Source: Lachnospiraceae bacterium (GTDB taxonomy: Bacteria; Bacillota; Clostridia; Lachnospirales; Lachnospiraceae). Taken from it: a DNA stretch of 64,000 bases. The stretch spans positions 1 through 64,000 of the forward strand of contig CAJTBO010000014.1 of NCBI GenBank assembly GCA_910573755.1, given 5' to 3'. The first letter of the stretch is position 1. Each line of letters begins with the position of its first letter. Positions 23,931-34,201 of this stretch are shown piece by piece. The position numbers and the translations under genes are program-made. The notes beneath the pieces were generated by a model, which was not told where the DNA came from, did not search any database, and saw only the letters and a program-made list of their open reading frames with translations.

Positions 23931-25985
23931 ATGAACAGGGGAAAATATTATATTACAACGGCGATTGCCTATACATCAGGCAAGCCGCATATCGGAAACA
24001 GTTATGAGATCGTGCTGGCGGACAGTATTGCGAGATTTAAGAGAAAAGACGGCTATGATGTGTTTTTCCAGACAGGAACGGATGAGCACGGTCAGAAGAT
24101 TGAACTGAAGGCGCAGGAGGCGGGCGTTACGCCGAAGGAGTATGTAGACGGTGTGGCGAATACGATCAGGGAGATCTGTGATTCCCTGAATACTTCCTAT
24201 GATAAGTTCATCAGGACCACAGATGATTACCATGAGAAACAGGTACAGAAGATCTTTAAACGGCTGTATGATAAAGGGGATATCTACAAAGGGGCTTATG
24301 AGGGTCTGTACTGTACGCCTTGTGAGTCTTTCTGGACGGAGTCCCAGCTGGTGGACGGGAAGTGCCCGGACTGCGGCAGAGAGGTAAAGCCGGCGAAGGA
24401 AGAAGCATATTTCTTCAAGATGAGCAAATATGCGGAAAGACTGATCAAGCATATCAACGATCATCCGGAGTTTATTCAGCCGGTGGCCCGGAAAAACGAG
24501 ATGATGAATAACTTTCTGCTGCCGGGCCTGCAGGATCTGTGTGTTTCGAGAACTTCCTTTAAATGGGGCATTCCGGTGGATTTTGACAACAGGCATGTGG
24601 TTTATGTGTGGCTGGATGCGCTCACCAACTATATCACAGGGATCGGTTACGATGCGGAGGGGAATTCCACGGAGCAGTATAAAAAGCTGTGGCCGGCGGA
24701 TCTTCATCTGATCGGGAAGGATATTATCCGTTTCCATACGATCTACTGGCCGATCTTCCTGATGGCGCTGGAGGAGGAACTGCCGAAGCAGGTATTCGGG
24801 CATCCCTGGCTGCTGCAGGGCGACGGCAAGATGAGCAAGTCCAAAGGGAATGTGATCTATGCGGAAGACCTGATCTCTTTCTTCGGCGTGGATGCGGTGC
24901 GTTATTTTGTCCTGCATGAGATGCCTTTTGAAAATGACGGTGTGATCACCTGGGAGCTGATGGTCGAGCGCTTTAATTCCGATCTTGCCAATACTATGGG
25001 GAATCTGGTAAACCGCACGGTTTCCATGAGCAATAAATATTTCGGCGGCGTTGTCGCCGATAAAAAGGCAGTGGGGGATCAGGCGGATATCGATGCGGAC
25101 TTAAAACAGACGGCGGCAGATGCCTATAAGAAAGTTTCCGCGAAAATGGAGAGTCTGCGGGTAGCGGATGCCATCAGCGAGATATTTACCCTGTTTAAGA
25201 GATGTAATAAATATATTGATGAGACTATGCCCTGGGCGCTGGCGAAGGATGAGGCGCAGAGAGACCGCCTCGGTACAGTGCTCTATAACCTGTTAAACGG
25301 GATACTGGTGGGAGCGAGCCTGCTGGAGCCCTTTATGCCGGAAACAGCACAGAGGATAGCGGAGCAGATCAAAGCGCCTCTATGCGGATTTGACAAACTG
25401 GAACAGGGAAGCGCAGAGGAGATCGGAAGCCTTTACCCGTCCGGAAATCGGGTGGTGGAGACGCCGGAGATACTGTTTGCGAGATTGAAAACGGAAGAAG
25501 TGATGGAAAAAGTAGACGCTATGTTTGCGGGGCGGAACGCGGAGGCTGCCTCCGGGACAGATGCCGGGAATTCCGGGGCGGAGAACGCTGCTGGAGATAC
25601 CGCGAAAGATGGAGAGAGCAAGGGAGCGGCGGCCGAGGCGATGGATATCGAGGCAAAACCGGAGATCACCTATGATGACTTCGCGAAATGTCAGTTCCAG
25701 GTAGGCGAGATCATCGACTGTAAGGAAGTGCCGAAGTCGAAAAAGCTGCTTTGTTCTCAGGTAAAGGTCGGTTCCGAGATACGGCAGATTTTGTCAGGTA
25801 TCAAACAGTATTATTCTCCGGAGGAGATGGTCGGAAAAAAAGTCATGGTGCTTGTCAATCTGGCGCCGAGAAAGATGGCGGGCCTGGAATCACAGGGGAT
25901 GCTGCTCTGTGCGGAAGATGCGGACGGAAATCTGGCGCTTATGACACCGGAGAAGGCGATGCCTGCGGGCGCGGAAATCTGTTGA
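23931..25985 (+). CDS. metG: Methionyl-tRNA synthetase
   Basis: 684 residues, class I synthetase. The HIGH motif appears as KPHIGNSYE, the KMSKS loop as DGKMSKSKGNV. A zinc knuckle has CTPCESFW and CPDCG. The C-terminal domain (about residues 575-684) is the EMAP/Trbp111-like tRNA-binding dimerisation module, joined by an Ala/Gly-rich low-complexity linker (residues 540-570). Ribosome binding site GGGAGG. No T-box leader fits in the 100 bp upstream. Confidence 0.96.
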   Translation: MNRGKYYITTAIAYTSGKPHIGNSYEIVLADSIARFKRKDGYDVFFQTGTDEHGQKIELKAQEAGVTPKEYVDGVANTIREICDSLNTSYDKFIRTTDDYHEKQVQKIFKRLYDKGDIYKGAYEGLYCTPCESFWTESQLVDGKCPDCGREVKPAKEEAYFFKMSKYAERLIKHINDHPEFIQPVARKNEMMNNFLLPGLQDLCVSRTSFKWGIPVDFDNRHVVYVWLDALTNYITGIGYDAEGNSTEQYKKLWPADLHLIGKDIIRFHTIYWPIFLMALEEELPKQVFGHPWLLQGDGKMSKSKGNVIYAEDLISFFGVDAVRYFVLHEMPFENDGVITWELMVERFNSDLANTMGNLVNRTVSMSNKYFGGVVADKKAVGDQADIDADLKQTAADAYKKVSAKMESLRVADAISEIFTLFKRCNKYIDETMPWALAKDEAQRDRLGTVLYNLLNGILVGASLLEPFMPETAQRIAEQIKAPLCGFDKLEQGSAEEIGSLYPSGNRVVETPEILFARLKTEEVMEKVDAMFAGRNAEAASGTDAGNSGAENAAGDTAKDGESKGAAAEAMDIEAKPEITYDDFAKCQFQVGEIIDCKEVPKSKKLLCSQVKVGSEIRQILSGIKQYYSPEEMVGKKVMVLVNLAPRKMAGLESQGMLLCAEDADGNLALMTPEKAMPAGAEIC

Positions 25986-26111
25986 GATGTTACTTTAAAA
26001 CGTGTATGAAGAGATGAAAAACGGTTGGGGGAGCTGATGGATCGGTACATGTGAAGCGGGGGAAGTAACAGGGTATCAGCGACAGCAGACAGATGGGGGT
26101 ATGGACTTAAG

Positions 26112-26591
26112 ATGGTGTCAGAAAACAACATTAAGATCAGACAGGCGAATATATATGACTGGGATGAGGCGATCGCGCTTGCCTGGAGAACGTTTCTGAG
26201 GTTTGAGGCAAAGGATTACGGGCAGGAGGGCGTGGACAGTTTCCGGGATTTTCTGTCGGATTCTTTACTGCGGCGCATGTTTCTGATGGGGGATTATCCG
26301 GTGTTTATCGCACTTGACGGCGATAAGCAGACAGGTATGATCTCCCTGCGGAATAAAAAGCATATTTCGCTTCTGTTTGTGGAGGAGGGACACCATCATC
26401 GCGGAATAGGGAGAAGGCTTATTGAGAGCATGGAACGCTATATCAGGAGGGAATATCAGGAAGAGCGGATCACGGTAAATGCCGCGCCCTATGCGGTCGG
26501 ATTTTATCATCAGATAGGCTTTGAAGATGTAGCGCCGCAGCTTTCCAAAGACGGTATCATCTATACACCGATGGAGAAGAGGATTTACTGA
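26112..26591 (+). CDS. GNAT-family N-acetyltransferase
   Basis: 159 residues with the GNAT acetyl-CoA loop HHHRGIGRRLIESM and the downstream beta strand TVNAAPYAVGFYHQIGFEDV. IRQANIYDWDEAIALAWRTFLRFEA starts the fold. Substrate cannot be told. Stand-alone between metG and msmK; weak ribosome binding site. Confidence 0.85.
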   Translation: MVSENNIKIRQANIYDWDEAIALAWRTFLRFEAKDYGQEGVDSFRDFLSDSLLRRMFLMGDYPVFIALDGDKQTGMISLRNKKHISLLFVEEGHHHRGIGRRLIESMERYIRREYQEERITVNAAPYAVGFYHQIGFEDVAPQLSKDGIIYTPMEKRIY

Positions 26592-26825
26592 GACAACAGA
26601 GTCCCCGGGCTTTGTGAAAAATGTACAGAAACGTGAAGATCTTTTATGCAATCTGACGGACGGGGGATTTTTGAGCGGATTTCATAAACAAGTTGACCAA
26701 GCAAGCGGGAAAAAATTTATGAAATAGTGGTATGGCAAAACTACACTGTTTTTTGTATACTTCCTAATTAGAGACGGGAAAGAGCCTGTCAGCAATCCAA
26801 ACAAAATTCAGGAGGAAAAGAAAAA

Positions 26826-27935
26826 ATGTCAAGCTTATCATTAAAGAATATCTGCAAAAAATATCCCAATGGCTTTGAAGCTGTTAAAGACTTCAATCTG
26901 GAAATCGAAGATAAAGAGTTTATCATCTTCGTAGGTCCCTCCGGTTGTGGTAAATCTACTACACTGCGTATGGTGGCCGGTCTGGAAGACATTTCTTCCG
27001 GTGAACTGTATATCGACGGCAAGCTGGTAAACGATGTTGAGCCTAAGGACAGAGATATCGCGATGGTATTCCAGAACTATGCTCTGTATCCTCACATGAC
27101 AGTATATGATAACATGGCTTTCGGTCTGAAGCTGAGAAAGGTACCGAAAGATGAAATCGATAAGAAGGTTCGTGAAGCAGCAGAGATCCTTGATCTGTCC
27201 GCACTTCTTGACCGTAAGCCGAAAGCTCTTTCCGGCGGTCAGAGACAGCGTGTAGCTATGGGTCGTGCTATCGTTCGTAAACCGAAAGTATTCCTGATGG
27301 ATGAGCCGTTATCCAATCTGGATGCGAAGCTCCGTGTGCAGATGCGTATAGAGATCGCAAAACTGCATCAGAATCTGGGAACAACCATCATCTACGTTAC
27401 ACATGACCAGACAGAGGCTATGACTCTTGGTACAAGGATCGTTGTTATGAAAGCCGGTATCGTACAGCAGGTTGATACACCTCAGAATCTGTATGAGAAA
27501 CCCGCCAACCTGTTCGTAGCAGGCTTCATGGGATCTCCTCAGATGAACTTCCTTGACGCAACCGTTAAGGTAGAAGGCAATGTGGCAAATCTGGTAGTGG
27601 CAGGCAAGAGCATTCCTCTGCCGGCAGCAAAATCCAAAGCCCTGATTGATGGCGGCTACAACGGAAAGACCGTGACATTCGGTATCCGTCCTGAGGATGT
27701 ATATGATTCCGAAGAGTTCCTTGCAAATGCACCGACAACCTTCGAATCCAAAGTAAAAGTATACGAGCTGCTCGGCGCAGAAGTATATCTGTACTTTGAT
27801 CTGGATCAGTTCCCGATCACTGCAAGGGTTGACTCCAGAACGAATGCAAGACCTGGCGATGCGATCAAGTTTGCATTTGACATTGATAAGATCCACGTAT
27901 TTGACAAAGAAACAGAAGTGACGATCTGCAATTAA
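26826..27935 (+). CDS. msmK: MsmK/UgpC-type sugar ABC transporter ATPase
   Basis: 369 residues. ABC domain: FVGPSGCGKSTTLRM Walker A, LSGGQRQRVAMGRA signature, VFLMDEPLSNLDAKLR Walker B. C-terminal OB-fold regulatory domain (residues 240-369, with FGIRPEDVY) is typical of the MalK/MsmK/UgpC branch. In firmicutes one such ATPase serves several CUT1 sugar importers whose own operons lack an ATPase; its isolation here agrees. GGAGG ribosome binding site. Codon choice is that of a well-expressed gene (many GGT/CGT codons compared with neighbours). Confidence 0.93.
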   Translation: MSSLSLKNICKKYPNGFEAVKDFNLEIEDKEFIIFVGPSGCGKSTTLRMVAGLEDISSGELYIDGKLVNDVEPKDRDIAMVFQNYALYPHMTVYDNMAFGLKLRKVPKDEIDKKVREAAEILDLSALLDRKPKALSGGQRQRVAMGRAIVRKPKVFLMDEPLSNLDAKLRVQMRIEIAKLHQNLGTTIIYVTHDQTEAMTLGTRIVVMKAGIVQQVDTPQNLYEKPANLFVAGFMGSPQMNFLDATVKVEGNVANLVVAGKSIPLPAAKSKALIDGGYNGKTVTFGIRPEDVYDSEEFLANAPTTFESKVKVYELLGAEVYLYFDLDQFPITARVDSRTNARPGDAIKFAFDIDKIHVFDKETEVTICN

Positions 27936-28030
27936 GTCGCTGTTTTCCAAGCGACGCTACGAGCAAAAAGCGAAGCGTTTGCGAGTCAAGCCACGAAGTG
28001 GCGCTGCAGAGGCGAAGCGTTTGCGAGTCA
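27936..28030 (+). repeat. 3'-UTR repeats after msmK
   Basis: A small hairpin GTCGCT/AGCGAC (27936-27941 with 27950-27955) is followed by GCGAAGCGTTTGCGAGTCA twice (27970-27988 and 28012-28030), a 42-bp period. The sequence between the copies (GCCACGAAGTGGC) is itself a small dyad. Confidence 0.75.
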
Positions 28031-28054
28031 GGCCGTTGCAATTAATCAAAACAT

Positions 28055-28084
28055 AGAGGGGGATGTGATAAGCATCCCTCTTTT
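28055..28084 (+). terminator. Terminator after msmK
   Basis: AGAGGGGGATG pairs with CATCCCTCT with a two-G bulge, followed by TTTT. It ends the msmK transcript. Confidence 0.7.
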
Positions 28085-28131
28085 AGGCTTTATAAAACCA
28101 TACATTAAATTACGAAAAGGAAGGGAAGCGC

Positions 28132-29220
28132 ATGATTTCAAACCAGATCATTCAAAACAGCATAGAAGAATTAAAGAATATTACAAAAATTGATTTTGGC
28201 GTATTTGATTTAAACGGCAGCTGCATGGCATCAACTTTTGATACATCGGAAGAGGAGAAGGAACTGGTAGTGAATTTTGTGGCTTCACCTGCGGATTCTC
28301 AGGTGATCGGTGCCCACCATCTTTTGAAGGTGATGGATGAGGATGAGGTAAATTATATTCTGGATGCAAGGGGACTTGGCGATGATGCCTATATGATGGG
28401 CAAGGTTGCCGTATGCCAGCTTCAGAATCTGATGATCGCCTATAAAGAGCGGTTTGACAGAAATAACTTCTTTCAGAATCTGATTTTGGATAATCTGCTT
28501 CTTGTGGATATTTACAACAGGGCGAAACGCCTTCATATTACAGACCAGCAGGATCGGGTAGTCTATATCGTGGAGGCGGGAGATAAAGATGAACTTTCCG
28601 TAAGTGAACTGATGAAAGGGATGTTCTCGCCGCAGAACGGAGATTATGTGACGACCGTGGATGAGGACAGCGTGATCCTGATCAAAGCGCTGGACGGGGA
28701 AGTGAGCGAAGAAGGGCTTGAGCGCATTGCCAGAACGATCATGGATATGATCAATGCGGAGGCGATGATCAATGTCCGCGTGGCGTTCGGGACGATGGTG
28801 CATGAATTAAAGGATGTGTCCAAGTCGTATAAAGAAGCAAAGATGGCTTCCGACGTAGGACGTATCTTCTATCAGGAAAAGCAGGTTATTTCCTACAGGC
28901 TTCTGGGCATCGGCAGGCTGATCTATCAGCTTCCGATCAATCTCTGCCGGATGTATATCCATGAGATATTCGGAGAGAGCATGCCGGATGAGATCGATGA
29001 TGAGACACTGGTAACCGTGGAGAAGTTCTTTGAGAATAATCTGAATGTTTCGGAGACTTCAAGGCAGCTGTTCATCCACAGAAATACGCTTGTCTACCGG
29101 ATAGAAAAATTGCAGAAGGCGACAGGACTGGATATCCGTGTATTCGACGATGCGCTGACATTGAAGATAGCCCTGATGGTAGTCAGCTACATGAACTATC
29201 TGGAAAAGAGAACCAGCTGA
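28132..29220 (+). CDS. CdaR/PucR-like transcriptional regulator
   Basis: 362 residues. The C-terminal 60 residues hold the PucR-type helix-turn-helix NVSETSRQLFIHRNTLVYRIEKLQKATGLDIR. The N-terminal part (residues 1-130) resembles the putative sugar-diacid recognition domain of CdaR, and the middle is a GGDEF-like fold common in PucR regulators. Such proteins activate carbohydrate acid or purine genes. Its place next to msmK suggests a carbohydrate signal. Ribosome binding site AAAAGGAAGG. Its last codons form the first unit of a 69-bp tandem repeat. Confidence 0.82.
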   Translation: MISNQIIQNSIEELKNITKIDFGVFDLNGSCMASTFDTSEEEKELVVNFVASPADSQVIGAHHLLKVMDEDEVNYILDARGLGDDAYMMGKVAVCQLQNLMIAYKERFDRNNFFQNLILDNLLLVDIYNRAKRLHITDQQDRVVYIVEAGDKDELSVSELMKGMFSPQNGDYVTTVDEDSVILIKALDGEVSEEGLERIARTIMDMINAEAMINVRVAFGTMVHELKDVSKSYKEAKMASDVGRIFYQEKQVISYRLLGIGRLIYQLPINLCRMYIHEIFGESMPDEIDDETLVTVEKFFENNLNVSETSRQLFIHRNTLVYRIEKLQKATGLDIRVFDDALTLKIALMVVSYMNYLEKRTS

Positions 29221-29536
29221 ACCGTCAGGTGAAGCTGGTTCGATACGGTGCGATTTACGAAAGTAAATAGCAGCGTTTCCCGCAGCTGAACCGTCAGGTG
29301 AAGCTGGTTCGATACGGTGCGATTTACGAAAGTAAATAGCAGCGTTTCCCGCAGCTGAACCGTCAGGTGAAGCTGGTTCGATACGGTGCGGTTTACGAAA
29401 GTAAATAGCAGCGTTTCCCGCAGCTGAACCGTCAGGTGAAGCTGGTTCGATACGGTGCGGTTTACGAAAGTAAATAGCAGCGTTTCCCGCAGCTGAACCG
29501 TCAGGTGAAGCTGGTTCGATACGGTGCGGTTTACGA
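29214..29536 (+). repeat. 69-bp tandem repeat, four full copies plus one partial
   Basis: Copies begin at 29214, 29283, 29352, 29421 and 29490 (partial). They are nearly identical; copies 1-2 read GCGATTTACG, copies 3-5 GCGGTTTACG. Each unit can form GAACC...GGTTC and TTTAC-GAAA-GTAAA stem-loops. The first unit contains the stop codon of the upstream regulator. No protein is encoded on the plus strand. Confidence 0.95.
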
Positions 29537-29634
29537 AAAAACAAATAAAATAAACAGGAATATAGAGCCCCGTTTTCTCATAAGATGGTCAATAGGAAGT
29601 ATATAAAATGACTGTCTAAAGGAGGAAACGGGGT

Positions 29635-30966
29635 TTGTATTATGATAAAAGAATCAGATATCTGAGTTATTATGAGAGCGGCATTAAACTGCAGAATGCC
29701 GGTTATGTGAAATTTCAGGTGAGGGACAGCCTTTGCCAGATGATCATTTATGTGAAGGGACCGAGGCTGATGGGAAGCGGGGAGGCAAGAGTGTATCTGC
29801 TTTCGGAAAAGCCGGAGAAAAAGGGAGAGGACAGTTTTTATCATGAGGGCCGGAAAAATAATCTGAATAAGCATTTACTGGGGACACTTGCCGTCCGCAA
29901 TGGACAGGGCTATTGCGCGGTGCGGATGCATGCGGAGAATATGGCTGATTCCGGGGTATGGTACGATGAGATATGCGGTATCAGGATTGAGATGCATGAA
30001 TATCAGTATCTGGAATCGCAATGGACGGTAGTAAACTTAATGCCGGGACAAAAGAACCGCCGGGGCAGTGCAGATAACAAGGCGGCAGGAAGAGGGAATA
30101 ATACAGACAGTTCATCGACAGGAGGCAGGCAGAGCGGTGCGGACGCTGCGGCAGCGGGAAGAGGGCAGAGAAAGACAGGCGAACCGGCAGACGATGGGCG
30201 CGTAGAGGTCAATCTGATAGTGACGCCTGTGTCAGAAAATCTGCGGGTTGAAAAGGTGGTAAAAGAAAAGCCTGTGATCGACATCGAAGAGATGGAAAGG
30301 TTTGAGATAGAAGAAGATTTTATGGCTGTGGATGAGGGGACGGAAATCGCGGAAGAGATCACCGTGGACGCAGCCGGGAATAATGCGGATACAGCAGGCG
30401 GAAAAGAGGAACTGCCGGCAGAAGAAAAAACAGAGAATATGACAGGGCAGCCGTCGGGGGAAGAGGACTCCATGCAGGAGATGCTGGAAAGAGAAATCTT
30501 AAGGGAAGAGACGCAGCGGACTTTGGATGAGGAAATTCTGAAGGGAATGGAAGAAGGAGAAAGAGAGGAGACCGCGGAGATCCCGGAGGAGATACGTTCC
30601 TCTGAACGGGAATTACGGACTGATAAGTGGGAGCAGCTCAGAAAGACTTATCCTGTGGTACATCCGATCCGGGAGGAAGAGGAATATCTGAAGATCGCAC
30701 CGAAAGATTTTGTGATCTTCACGGAAAAGTATCAGGAACTGGTACATAACAGTTTTTTGCTGCACGGCTATTATAATTATAAGCATCTGATTCTGGGGAG
30801 AAAAGAAAAGGATAACAGGACGGTTTACTATCTGGGCGTACCAGGCACGTTCCATGAGAGAGAGAAGACGGTGGCGGTAATGTTCGGCTTTGAGGCCTTT
30901 GACGGAAAGCGGGAGCCGGCGGAGAACGGGGATTTCGGGTATTACCTCAGGAGGGTGGAGATATAA
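29635..30966 (+). CDS. Conserved Lachnospiraceae-type protein of unknown function
   Basis: 443 residues from a TTG start, 9 bp after GGAGG. The N-terminal 115 residues (YYESGIKLQNAGYVKFQVRD, LCQMIIYVKGPRLM) form a compact domain. The middle (residues 140-330) is low-complexity and very acidic. The C-terminal 110 residues (LRKTYPVVHPIREEEEYLKIAPKDFVIF, HGYYNYKHLILGR, YYLGVPGTFHEREKTVAVMFGFEAF) form a second conserved domain. From memory this domain resembles one labelled DUF6128 in Lachnospiraceae; that label is not verified. No membrane segment or signal peptide. Function unknown. Confidence 0.75.
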   Translation: MYYDKRIRYLSYYESGIKLQNAGYVKFQVRDSLCQMIIYVKGPRLMGSGEARVYLLSEKPEKKGEDSFYHEGRKNNLNKHLLGTLAVRNGQGYCAVRMHAENMADSGVWYDEICGIRIEMHEYQYLESQWTVVNLMPGQKNRRGSADNKAAGRGNNTDSSSTGGRQSGADAAAAGRGQRKTGEPADDGRVEVNLIVTPVSENLRVEKVVKEKPVIDIEEMERFEIEEDFMAVDEGTEIAEEITVDAAGNNADTAGGKEELPAEEKTENMTGQPSGEEDSMQEMLEREILREETQRTLDEEILKGMEEGEREETAEIPEEIRSSERELRTDKWEQLRKTYPVVHPIREEEEYLKIAPKDFVIFTEKYQELVHNSFLLHGYYNYKHLILGRKEKDNRTVYYLGVPGTFHEREKTVAVMFGFEAFDGKREPAENGDFGYYLRRVEI

Positions 30967-30999
30967 AAACAGTCCCGCGGATACGGGAGTATGGCAGAA

Positions 31000-31024
31000 G
31001 GAGACAGAGAACCTGTCTCCTTTT
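31000..31024 (+). terminator. Terminator before truncated kinase
   Basis: GGAGACAG (31000-31007), loop AGAAC, CTGTCTCC (31013-31020), then TTTT. It ends the upstream unit and lies just before the kinase remnant. Confidence 0.85.
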
Positions 31025-31068
31025 GAATATACGGCCTTATACCAAAAGTGCCATAGACACTTGGAAAT

Positions 31069-31857
31069 ATGCCGCCGGGGCAGCGCATGCCTGATTTGTT
31101 TCAGGAACTGATAGACGCTTATCAGGCGATGATGGCACGGCTGGATAAAGCGCTGCGGAATGAAAAACAGGCGGCGATGCTTCAGCTGCAGGCACAGTTT
31201 GATACGCTGCAGGCGCAGGTAAATCCTCATTTTATATATAATGTGCTCAATACGATCTCTTCCCGGGCAGTGCTTGACAATGATGAAACTATCTGCGAAA
31301 TGTGCGGATGTCTCGGAAATATGCTTCGCTATTCTACAAATAATAAAGAACGCTATGCTACTGTTGAAAAGGAACTGGAATATCTGGATAATTATTTTTA
31401 CCTGTTGAAATCCCGTCATGAGAACCGGCTGGAGGCGGATATTGATGTGGACAGGGAGATCGGAAGACAGATCATTCCGAAGATGACTCTGCAGCAGCTG
31501 GCGGAAAACTGCGTGAAACACGGTTTTAAAAATACGGATTCCCCTATCCATATTTCGGTGACGGGAAAGGTACTGAAAGACCGCTGGATCATCCGGGTGC
31601 AGGATGGCGGCCCGGGTATTTCCAAAGAGAAACTTCTGGAATTGCAAAGCCGTCTGGAGGAAGTGCGGAAGGATATTCTGGAGAGGGCTATCCCGGCGGA
31701 GATGGAAATAGGCGGCATGGGAATTGTAAATACATATACGAGATGCCTTTTGTTATATGCGGAAGACCTGATCTTTGAGATGGATAACGTGCCGGAGGGA
31801 CAGGGATTTGTGGTGACAGTCGGGCAGAAGATAAAGACAGAGAAAAAACGGCTATAG
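31069..31857 (+). pseudogene. 5'-truncated LytS/YesM-type histidine kinase
   Basis: 262 residues homologous only to the cytoplasmic half of YesM-type sensor kinases. It starts inside the HAMP-linker helix (LIDAYQAMMARLDKAL), then the His_kinase motif QVNPHFIYNVLNTISS with the phospho-acceptor His, N-box QLAENCVKHGF, and G-boxes DGGPGIS and GGMGIVNTY. The sensor and both membrane helices are missing, and no AraC-type response regulator follows. A terminator stands right before it. Likely the relic of a deletion, although the ATG at 31069 could still yield a soluble kinase domain. Confidence 0.75.
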
Positions 31858-31894
31858 AGTTAAGAAAGACAGATATCTTAGAAAGGAATCGATC

Positions 31895-34201
31895 ATGAAG
31901 ATTAAACATTTAAAGATCAACCATTTGACAAACCCGTTGGGATATGATCTGGCGAACCCCACGATCTCCTATGTGGCGGAGCAGGCGGCGGGAAAACGTC
32001 AGGCTTTTGCGCAGGTGCAGGTTTCCCTGAAAGAAGATTTTTCGGAAATATTGTATGACAGCGGAGAAAATGACAGTATTGTCAGTACGGGATTTGAACT
32101 GCCCATTGCGTTGAGTCCGATGACCAGATATTACTGGAAAGTCCGTGTGGCGGATGAGAGGAGCGATGAGGCATGGAGTGATGTGCAATGGTTTGAGACC
32201 GCAAAAACGGTGACGGGAAATGACTGTGCCTGGCAGGCAAAGTGGATCAAACCGCAGGCGGAAAAAAACATGCAGGCGGCGGTATGGCAGGATATCGAGA
32301 TCACAAAACCGGTGGCTAAGGCAAGGGCGTATATGATCGGACTTGGTCTCTATGAGTTTTATCTGAACGGGGAAAAACAGGGAGATGAATGCCTTCTTCC
32401 GGGATTCTGCGATTATGACAGCTGGCTTCAGTATCAGACCTATGAACTGTAGCTTGCAAAAGGGAAAAATCGTCTGGAACTGCTGCTGGGAGACGGCTGG
32501 TATAAAGGCCGGTACGGAATGCGGGTAAAATCTGAAAACTACGGAGAGAGTCTGGCAGCGCTGGTTGAGATTCATATCCGTTATGAAGACGGTACGGAAG
32601 AGATTATCGGTACGGATGAAACGTGGAAAGCGCGAAAGAGCAGGATTGTTTCAAGCGGCATTTACTCAGGCGAAGTATATGATACGACACTGGATATCAG
32701 TGAAGCATTCGGAACGGAGGTTATTGAATTAGGATATGACCGCCTTTCATCGAGGCTGTCTCCTGCAATTACGGTACATGAGAAGATCAAACCGGTTGAA
32801 GTGATCCAAACGCCTGCCGGAGAAACGGTTCTTGATATGGGACAGAACATGGTGGGTTGGCTGCAGTTCCACTGTAAGGCGCCCGCCGGAACAAAACTGT
32901 ATTTCCAGTTCGGCGAGATCCTGCAGGATGATAATTTTTACAATGAAAATCTCCGCAGTGCGGAGGCGGAGTTTACTTATATTTCGGACGGAAGAGAGCG
33001 GGATGTCCGGCAGCACTTTACATTCTACGGATTCCGGTTTGTGAAAGTGACAGGCTGGGAGGGGGAAATAGATCCGGAAGATTTCCGCGGCCTGGTGATC
33101 CATTCGGATATGGAGGAACTGGGGGAGATCACAACCTCCGATCCGCTGGTGAACAGACTGGTTTTAAATGCGAAATGGGGGATGAAAGGAAATTTTCTGG
33201 ACGTACCTACAGATTGTCCGCAGCGCGACGAGCGCTATGGCTGGACAGGCGATGCGCAGATATTTTCCGGTACAGCCTGCTATTTTATGGATACCTGTGC
33301 GTTCTATACAAAGTACGGGCGGGACATTTACGCGGAGCAGGTGAAGCTTGGCGGCAGTGTGCCGGATGTTGTGCCTGTGGCTAATTTCCCGGGGGATGCC
33401 TCCACTGCCTGGGCGGATGCGGCTACGATCATTCCGTGGAATGTGTATCTGCATTACGGTGATAAGAATATCCTGCGCCGCCAGTATGACAGCATGAAGG
33501 GCTGGGTGGATTACATGAAGAGGGAGGATGATAAGGACGGGGCGAAACACCTGTGGCAGTCGGGCACCCATTATGCAGACTGGCTGGCGCTGGACGGCAA
33601 TTATCCCGGCGGCGTTTACGGGGCGACAGATCCGAATCTGATCGCTTCCGCCTATTATTATTATTCTGTTAATATTGTGGCAAAAGCGGCTGAGGTTCTG
33701 GACAAAAAAGAGGATGCGGAGAGATATGGAAAACTGGCGGGAGAGATCTGTGATGCTTTCGTGAAAGAGTATTTCACACCGGCAGGCAGGCTGGCGGTGG
33801 ATACCATGACGGCTTACGTGGTTGTTCTGTATATGGGACTGACGCCGGATTTCGCATACGAAAAGGTGTGCAGAGGGCTTCTGAACAGGCTGAAAAAGAA
33901 TTTCTATCATCTGGATACGGGATTTGTAGGAACACCTTATCTATGCCGTGTATTGTCTGAAAACGGAATGAATGATCTGGCGTATCACCTGCTTCTGGAA
34001 AAGGGATACCCGGGATGGCTGTATGAAGTGCTGATGGGTGCGACCACGATCTGGGAGCGCTGGAATTCCGTGGAACCGGACGGCCGGATGAGCGGAACGG
34101 CGATGAATTCCCTGAACCATTATTCCTACGGATCGATCGTAGAGTGGATGTTCCGCAATATGGCGGGCATCAATCCCTGTGAGGATGCTCATGTACGGTA
34201 A
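31895..34201 (+). pseudogene. GH78 alpha-L-rhamnosidase, amber-interrupted and 3'-truncated
   Basis: Reading through one TAG at 32450-32452 gives 768 residues of bacterial alpha-L-rhamnosidase. Domains in order: N-terminal beta domain (NPLGYDLANPTISYVAE, PMTRYYWKVRV), a second beta domain (AYMIGLGLYEFYLNG), the middle domain DMGQNMVGWLQF, and the (alpha/alpha)6 catalytic barrel with VPTDCPQRDERYGWTGDAQIF. The TAG stands where sense continues at once in frame (LAKGKNRLELLLGDGWYKG), so it is a nonsense change. The usual C-terminal beta domain is missing: the reading frame enters the island at 34185 and stops after HVR. Inactive in all likelihood. Confidence 0.88.

Noticed and set aside
29214-29536. 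CRISPR array
   Set aside because: Units are contiguous 69-bp direct repeats with no unique spacers and no cas genes nearby.
29059-29544. Minus-strand frame with repeated SPDGSAAGNAAIYFR units
   Set aside because: It is the antisense translation of the 69-bp DNA repeat plus the end of the regulator gene; no start signal, and the repeat length being a multiple of three explains the open frame.
32450-32452. Pyrrolysine or other recoding of TAG in rhamnosidase
   Set aside because: Rhamnosidases do not use pyrrolysine and the gene is also truncated; a nonsense mutation is simpler.
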